Positions 59,281 through 64,000 of a stretch of DNA of 64,000 nucleotides are shown in pieces. Origin of the DNA: Variovorax boronicumulans (GTDB taxonomy: Bacteria > Pseudomonadota > Gammaproteobacteria > Burkholderiales > Burkholderiaceae_C); contig NZ_JARXVG010000007.1 in the NCBI RefSeq assembly GCF_029892485.1, positions 186,001 to 250,000 of the forward strand. Reading direction: 5' to 3'. The notes below the pieces were generated by a model that saw only the letters and a list, made by a program, of their open reading frames with translations, was not told the DNA's origin and did no database searches. A program made the position numbers and the translations under genes. Each line of letters starts with the position of its first letter. Position 1 is the first letter of the stretch.

Positions 59281-60165
59281 TCAGCCGAGGCGAAACCGCG
59301 TATCGCCCAGCGCATCGAGACCGAACTGCGACAGCAGCTCACCCAGCCGCGTCGCCGCGCTGGCTTTGCGCTGCCCGGTGTAGCGCGCCAGGATCAGTTC
59401 GTTCTTCATGCTGTGCTCCCAGCCGACCAGCTCGGTCACCGTGACGCTGTAGCCATTGGCTTCCAGATACAGGCAGCGCAGCACGTTGGTGAGCTGGCTG
59501 CCGATTTCCCGCGTGTGCAGCGGATGGCGCCACAACTCGGCGAGCGGCGTGCGCGACAGGGCCAGCGCCTTGGTCTCGCGCAGGCATGCCGCCACTTCCG
59601 CCTGGCAACACGGCACCAGCACCATGCAGCGCGCCTTCTTCGCCAGGCCGAAGGCGATGGCGTCGTCGGTCGCGGTGTCGCAAGCATGCAGCGCTGTGAC
59701 CACGTCGATCTGCGCTGGCAACTCGCTCGCATTCGCCGATTCGGCGACCGTGAGGTTGAGGAACGACATGCGGCGGAAGCCCAGGTGTTCGGCCAGCTTG
59801 CGCGAGCGCTCGACCAGTTCGGCGCGCGTCTCGATGCCGTAGACATGCCCGCCCTGGCGCGCCCTGAAGAACAGGTCGTAGATGATGAAGCCGAGGTACG
59901 ACTTGCCCGCGCCATGGTCGGCCAGCGTGGCCTCCGCGCCCTCGCCCGGCAGCTCGCGCAGCAGCTGCTCGATGAACTGGAACAGGTGATAGACCTGCTT
60001 GAGCTTGCGCCGCGAGTCCTGGTTGAGCCGCCCCTCGCGCGTGAGGATGTGCAGTTCCTTGAGCAACTCGATGGACTGCCCGGGGCGCAGCGCCTCGGCC
60101 AATTCGGCATCGGCCTTGGCGGCCTTGTTCGTCTTCGTGGCCTTGGCCGCGGCGTGTGCATTCAT
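59281..60165 (-). CDS. SAM-dependent methyltransferase (Methyltransf_32 type)
   Basis: 294 residues from ATG 60165, overlapping the DUF1415 stop. The Lys/Ala-rich N-terminus is followed by the SAM motif TLADHGAGKSYLGFIIYDLF (about 80-100) and an acidic residue in GHVYGIETRAELVERS. VVTALHACDTATDDAI and CMVLVPCCQAEVA are landmarks of the family, which includes METTL25-like proteins. The motif VPCCQ is the usual place of the substrate region. Substrate unknown, possibly RNA or protein. Confidence 0.8.
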   Translation of the reverse strand: MNAHAAAKATKTNKAAKADAELAEALRPGQSIELLKELHILTREGRLNQDSRRKLKQVYHLFQFIEQLLRELPGEGAEATLADHGAGKSYLGFIIYDLFFRARQGGHVYGIETRAELVERSRKLAEHLGFRRMSFLNLTVAESANASELPAQIDVVTALHACDTATDDAIAFGLAKKARCMVLVPCCQAEVAACLRETKALALSRTPLAELWRHPLHTREIGSQLTNVLRCLYLEANGYSVTVTELVGWEHSMKNELILARYTGQRKASAATRLGELLSQFGLDALGDTRFRLG

Positions 60166-60737
60166 GGTCGGGCGCTCCCTGGGCCCACGTCGAGCGCAGC
60201 CCAGCCCGCCGGGCCCAGCGCTTCGAGCGTCTCGATGTTGCGTTCGAAGATGGCTTCGGCCTCCGGAAATGCCTCGACCGCACGGCTCACGCTGTCTTCG
60301 CGCAACAGATGCAGCGTGGGGTACGGCGCCCGGTTGGTCGCGTTCTCGATGTCGTCCGGCTCGGTGCCTGCGAACTGGAACTGCGGGTGAAAGCTCGCGA
60401 GCTGGAACACGCCGTCGAAGCCCGCCCGGGAGAGCTTGCGTTCGGCGCGCGCCAGAAAGTCGTTGAAGTCCAGAAAATCCGCCAAGGTGTTGGGTGCAAT
60501 CAGAAGTGTGGTGTCGCGCACGGCGGCGTCGAGGGCTGCGAGTTCGTTGGCTTCGGAAAGAAGCGCGTCGATCAGTCCGGACTCCTCGGCAGGCAGGTGC
60601 ACGGCGTAGTGGATCTGTGCCTTCACATGCACCGCTTTCGCGAAGGGACACAGGTTGAGGCCGATGACCGCGCGCTCCAACCAACGGCGCATGTCGGCTT
60701 CGGCCTGGATGGCGTCGATTGTCGCCGGCCCGGTCAT
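60162..60737 (-). CDS. DUF1415 protein
   Basis: 191 residues from ATG 60737, sharing four bases with genes on both sides. RRWLERAVIGLNLCPFAKAV, then YAVHLPAEESGLIDALL, and QLASFHPQFQFAGTEPDD are the recognised blocks of DUF1415. The invariant Cys-Pro-Phe and His-Pro-Gln-Phe-Gln motifs suggest an enzyme, but no activity is known to me. Confidence 0.88.
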   Translation of the reverse strand: MTGPATIDAIQAEADMRRWLERAVIGLNLCPFAKAVHVKAQIHYAVHLPAEESGLIDALLSEANELAALDAAVRDTTLLIAPNTLADFLDFNDFLARAERKLSRAGFDGVFQLASFHPQFQFAGTEPDDIENATNRAPYPTLHLLREDSVSRAVEAFPEAEAIFERNIETLEALGPAGWAALDVGPGSARP

Positions 60738-61978
60738 GCCGCCTCCTTGGCAGGGTGAATTTGCCCCAGGCGCCGCGCGAGCGCCATGCCGGCCACCGAA
60801 CAGGCGAGCGTCGCCGCCCAGGTCCAGTGCCAGCCGCCCACGCGGTGCGCCACCCACGCCACCGCCGGCGGCGCCAGGAACTGTCCGAGCGAAGAGGCCT
60901 GCTGCATGAGCCCCACCGTCGTGGGGCTGGGCGCCAGCCGGACGCCGAGCAGGAACAGGGTCGCCGGCACCATGCCGCCGCCGAGCGAGAAGGCGCAAAC
61001 CGCGGCATAGCGCAACGCGGGCGGCAAGCCCAGAGCGTCCGCGCCCTCCCCCACCTGCGCAAACGCGGCCACGCCGCCCAGCGCCATTGCCAGGAAGCCC
61101 CATTGCAGCAGCCGCTCGGGCGCCACGCCGCGCTGCAGCCAGCGGCCGCCCGCGACGTTGCCGACGATGTTCATCGCCGCCGCGATCGCGGTGAGCACCG
61201 CGTTCCAGCCGGCCGGTACGCCCGCGCCGGCGTAGATGGCGGGGAGGAAGCCGATCACGGCCATCCACTGGGCGGAATACACGGCGAAGGTCAGCGCGGT
61301 CAGCCAGGGTGCGCGGGCGCCGACGGTGGCGCGCAGGCGCGACGACCAACCGCCGTTGGTGCCGCCCACTGCGTTCGGGCGCAGACGGTCCGCCGGTACG
61401 GCCGACCCCACCCACAGCGCGGCGGCGGCCGAGACGAGCGACAGCGCCCACCACCAATCGGCCCATCCGCCCCAGGCGATCAGCGCGGGCCCGAGCAACA
61501 GCGCGAGCGCCACGCCGAGCGGCATGTAGGCGCCCCACAGGCCGAGCGCGGCCTTGTCGGCGCCGGTCGGCGTCAAGGCGCGAATCAAACCGGGCCCCGG
61601 CATCACCGCAAGAAGAAAGCCGATGCCTTCGACCGCGCGCAGGACCAGCAACCACTGCACCGCATGCGCCCCACCGACCAGGCCTGCGCCGACCGCGCCG
61701 CCGAGCAGGCTGGCCACGGTGAGCACCGCCAGCCCCGTCAGCATGCTGCGGCGCAGCCCGATGCTGTCGGCCGCGAGCCCGGCCAAGAGGCCCAGCGTCA
61801 TGCTCGCCACCTGCACGAACGACAGCAGGAACCCCGCCTCGACCAGTCCGATGCCGAGTGAAGCCTGCAGCGCAGGCACGGCCGGCGGCAGCTTGCCCAG
61901 GTGCAACGCGGCGCTGACGCCGCCCAACATGACGGCGAAGGCGGCGGCGGGCACGCGCGGCGCGGGGCTGGCACTCAC
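60734..61978 (-). CDS. MFS transporter, cyanate-permease-like
   Basis: 414 residues and 12 membrane spans, starting at GTG 61978 that overlaps the dgt stop (GTGA). GLLAGLAADSIGLRRSML is the loop 2-3 motif, and RAVEGIGFLLAVMPGPGLIR the span 4 region, similar to CynX/YeaN-type carriers. The substrate is unknown. Confidence 0.88.
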   Translation of the reverse strand: MSASPAPRVPAAAFAVMLGGVSAALHLGKLPPAVPALQASLGIGLVEAGFLLSFVQVASMTLGLLAGLAADSIGLRRSMLTGLAVLTVASLLGGAVGAGLVGGAHAVQWLLVLRAVEGIGFLLAVMPGPGLIRALTPTGADKAALGLWGAYMPLGVALALLLGPALIAWGGWADWWWALSLVSAAAALWVGSAVPADRLRPNAVGGTNGGWSSRLRATVGARAPWLTALTFAVYSAQWMAVIGFLPAIYAGAGVPAGWNAVLTAIAAAMNIVGNVAGGRWLQRGVAPERLLQWGFLAMALGGVAAFAQVGEGADALGLPPALRYAAVCAFSLGGGMVPATLFLLGVRLAPSPTTVGLMQQASSLGQFLAPPAVAWVAHRVGGWHWTWAATLACSVAGMALARRLGQIHPAKEAA

Positions 61979-63105
61979 GCGATGCCCCGCCGGCCGGTCA
62001 GCCGTTCATGCTCGCGCATCGCGAAGCGGTCGGTCATGCCGGCGATGTAGTCGGCCACGGCCCGGTGCCGGTCGCGGCGGTCCGCATAGGAATCGGGCAT
62101 TTCGGCCGCGCGTTCGAGGTAGGCATCGAACAGCTCCCGCACCACCTGCTGGGCCTGGTCGGTGGTCTGCGTCACCTGGGGGTGGCGATAGAGATTGCGG
62201 AACAGGAAACGCTTCAGCGCGTCCGACTGCGCCTGCATGGTTTCGCTGAAGGCGACGAGGGGTGGCGCATGGCGCACGCCGTCCGCATCGGCCGGCGCCA
62301 ACGCCTGGAGCGCTGCGCGCGTGGCATCGATCACGTCGTAGACCTGCGCGCTCAGCATGCGCCGGATGGTCTCGTACAACACGCGCCGCCCCTGCAAGCC
62401 GGGATATTCGGACAGCGCCTCGCGGCGGTAGCGCTCGAAAAGCTCCACCTCGCCCAATTGCTCGACGCCGATGAGGCCCGAGCGCAGGCCGTCGTCGATG
62501 TCGTGGGCGTTGTACGCGATGGCATCGGCCAGGTTGCACAGCTGCGCTTCGAGGCCGGGCTGGGTGCGGTCGAGGAAGCGGCGGGCCACGCCGTTCGGTT
62601 CGGCCGCCTCGAGGCGCTCTGCATTGGCGCGCGAGCAATGCTTGAGGATGCCCTCGCGGGTCTCGAAGCTCAGGTTCAGGCCGTCGTATTGCGGATAGCG
62701 GTGCTCCAGGGCGTCCACCACGCGCAGGCTCTGCAGGTTGTGCTCGAAGCCGCCGTGCTCGGCCATGCATTCGTTCAGCGCGTCCTGTCCGGCATGCCCG
62801 AAAGGCGTGTGGCCCAGGTCATGCGCCAGGGCAATCGCCTCGACCAGGTCTTCGTTGAGGCGGAGCGCCCGTGCGATCGAGCGGCCCAGTTGCGCGACCT
62901 CCAGCGAATGCGTGAGCCGCGTGCGGAACAGGTCGCCTTCGTGGTTCAGGAAAACCTGGGTCTTGTAGACCAGCCGGCGGAACGCCGTGGAATGCACGAT
63001 GCGGTCGCGGTCGCGCTGGAAGGCATCGCGCGTGGGCGCGGGCGGCTCGGCATGGCGGCGGCCGCGCGACTGCGCGGGATGGCAGGCGTAGGCCGCCAGG
63101 CTCAT
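61975..63105 (-). CDS. dgt: dGTP triphosphohydrolase-like HD protein (Dgt)
   Basis: 376 residues from ATG 63105. The HD-domain metal ligands are in TRLTHSLEVAQLGRSIAR, AIALAHDLGHTPFGHAGQ and LADAIAYNAHDIDDG. RDRDRIVHSTAFRRLVYKTQ near residue 30 is the family opening. The shorter class, common outside enterobacteria, hydrolyses dNTPs to the nucleoside and triphosphate. It follows aroB by 22 bp, as in other Burkholderiales. Confidence 0.95.
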   Translation of the reverse strand: MSLAAYACHPAQSRGRRHAEPPAPTRDAFQRDRDRIVHSTAFRRLVYKTQVFLNHEGDLFRTRLTHSLEVAQLGRSIARALRLNEDLVEAIALAHDLGHTPFGHAGQDALNECMAEHGGFEHNLQSLRVVDALEHRYPQYDGLNLSFETREGILKHCSRANAERLEAAEPNGVARRFLDRTQPGLEAQLCNLADAIAYNAHDIDDGLRSGLIGVEQLGEVELFERYRREALSEYPGLQGRRVLYETIRRMLSAQVYDVIDATRAALQALAPADADGVRHAPPLVAFSETMQAQSDALKRFLFRNLYRHPQVTQTTDQAQQVVRELFDAYLERAAEMPDSYADRRDRHRAVADYIAGMTDRFAMREHERLTGRRGIA

Positions 63106-63127
63106 GGGTGCACCCTTGGCGCGGCGC

Positions 63128-64000
63128 TCATCCCGCGCAGCACTGCGCGAGCACTTCGCGCACCAGCGCATCGGGCGCACTGCTGACCGCGGCGGAACCG
63201 GGCTTGTCGATGACCACGAAACGGATCTCGCCGGCTTCCGACTTCTTGTCGACGCGCATGAGTTCGAGATAGCGGTCGGCGCCCAGCGCCGGACCGACGA
63301 TCGGCAAACCCGCGCGTTCGATGAGGCGCGTGAGCCGCTCGACGAAGGCTGCATCCACGCCCCCCAGCCGCTGCGACAGGTGCGCCGCCATGACCATGCC
63401 GCAGCCGACCGCCTCGCCATGCAGCCATTCGCCATAGCCGAGGCCGGATTCGATCGCGTGGCCGAAGGTGTGGCCGAAATTCAGGATGGCCCGCAGGCCC
63501 ATCTCGCGCTCGTCCTGGCCGACCACCAGCGCCTTGATCTCGCAGCTGCGCTTGACAGCGTAGGCCAGCGCGGCCGGATCGCGTGCGACCAGTGCGTCGA
63601 TGTTCGTCTCGATCCAGTCGAGGAAGGCCATGTCGTGGATCGGGCCGTACTTGATCACCTCGGCCAGGCCCGCGCTGAGTTCGCGCGGCGGCAGCGTCTG
63701 CAGCGTGCCCAGGTCGCAGACCACCAGCTGCGGCTGGTAGAACGCCCCGATCATGTTCTTGCCCAGCGGATGGTTGATGGCCGTCTTGCCGCCCACCGAC
63801 GAATCGACCTGCGCCAGCAGCGTGGTCGGCACCTGGACGAAGGGCACGCCGCGCATGTAGCTGGCGGCGGCAAAGCCGGTCATGTCGCCCACCACGCCGC
63901 CGCCCAGGGCGAACAGCACGGTCTTGCGGTCGCTGCCGTGGCCGAGCAGCGCGTCGAAGATCAGGTTCAGGGTCTCGAGGTTCTTGTACACCTCGCCGTC
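63128..64000 (-). CDS. aroB: 3-dehydroquinate synthase AroB, partial
   Basis: About 290 codons are visible; the start lies beyond the right edge. The frame is open to the edge, so GTG 63991 (EVYKNLETL) is internal. ALGGGVVGDMTGFAAASYMR, PTTLLAQVDSSVGGKTAINH, GLAEVIKYGPI and ILNFGHTFGHAIE contain the NAD- and zinc-binding residues. Second step of the shikimate pathway. First visible gene of the chain leading to dgt. Confidence 0.97.
   Translation of the reverse strand, partial: DGEVYKNLETLNLIFDALLGHGSDRKTVLFALGGGVVGDMTGFAAASYMRGVPFVQVPTTLLAQVDSSVGGKTAINHPLGKNMIGAFYQPQLVVCDLGTLQTLPPRELSAGLAEVIKYGPIHDMAFLDWIETNIDALVARDPAALAYAVKRSCEIKALVVGQDEREMGLRAILNFGHTFGHAIESGLGYGEWLHGEAVGCGMVMAAHLSQRLGGVDAAFVERLTRLIERAGLPIVGPALGADRYLELMRVDKKSEAGEIRFVVIDKPGSAAVSSAPDALVREVLAQCCAG

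Overview
The window is a high-GC stretch of bacterial chromosome, most probably from a member of the Comamonadaceae (Betaproteobacteria, Burkholderiales), with Variovorax or a close relative as my best guess. This rests on gene order I recognise from that group (gltBD, mlaFEDACB, an ABC pair, bolA, murA, the his genes, tatABC; petABC-sspA-sspB; aroB-dgt), on the short HisG form, and on short GC-rich intergenic repeats of a kind I associate with Comamonadaceae. No plasmid, integrase or replication origin signal was seen. Both window edges cut a gene: a lactonase-like gene on the left and aroB on the right.

Layout. 1-9525: a peptide-binding protein and a Tat-exported lactonase-like protein, a RidA homologue, a second ClpP-like protease divergent from an ECF sigma factor, a LolD/LolC-type lipoprotein exporter, then an RpfE-like gene translationally coupled to recJ. 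9526-13335: an accessory block ending at a tRNA-Thr gene. It holds two doubtful small ORFs, an orphan protein resembling phage antirepressor C-termini, and an operon of a CI-like HTH protein, a LuxR-type response regulator and a membrane histidine kinase. 13336-17718: tRNA-Thr, sspB, sspA and petABC, with a clear promoter and terminator around petABC.

17824-23683: an orphan response regulator, a 632-residue YadA-type trimeric autotransporter built around thirteen 60-bp tandem repeats, and directly after it a TPR protein of the GT41/SPINDLY O-GlcNAc transferase type. This adhesin plus glycosyltransferase pair is the most interesting unit in the window. 23743-28846: mscL, pdxA, a Nif3-like protein, an MHS-type MFS transporter and a DegS/AlgW-like protease.

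28853-51245: a long, nearly collinear minus-strand run. In transcription order it reads mlaFEDACB (outer-membrane phospholipid transport), an ABC-2 exporter, bolA, murA, hisG, hisD, two envelope proteins of unknown role, hisC, hisB, hisH, hisA and an OLD-like AAA ATPase. A plus-strand symporter/binding-protein pair then interrupts it, followed by a mutarotase, hisF, hisI, hisE, a DUF4870 protein, a HIT protein and tatABC. All his genes except hisZ and the Hol-P phosphatase are present, but they are split into blocks. 51344-57605: gltBD with a good sigma70-type promoter whose -35 lies 5 bp from a REP-like repeat. That repeat sits downstream of a REP-associated transposase gene (57790-58485). 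58554-64000: a DUF1266 protein, then a tightly overlapping minus-strand chain aroB, dgt, MFS, DUF1415 and a methyltransferase.

Many gene pairs share a 4-base ATGA or GTGA start/stop overlap, and two convergent pairs share a CTAA double stop, so the region is very compact outside the accessory block and the adhesin flank.
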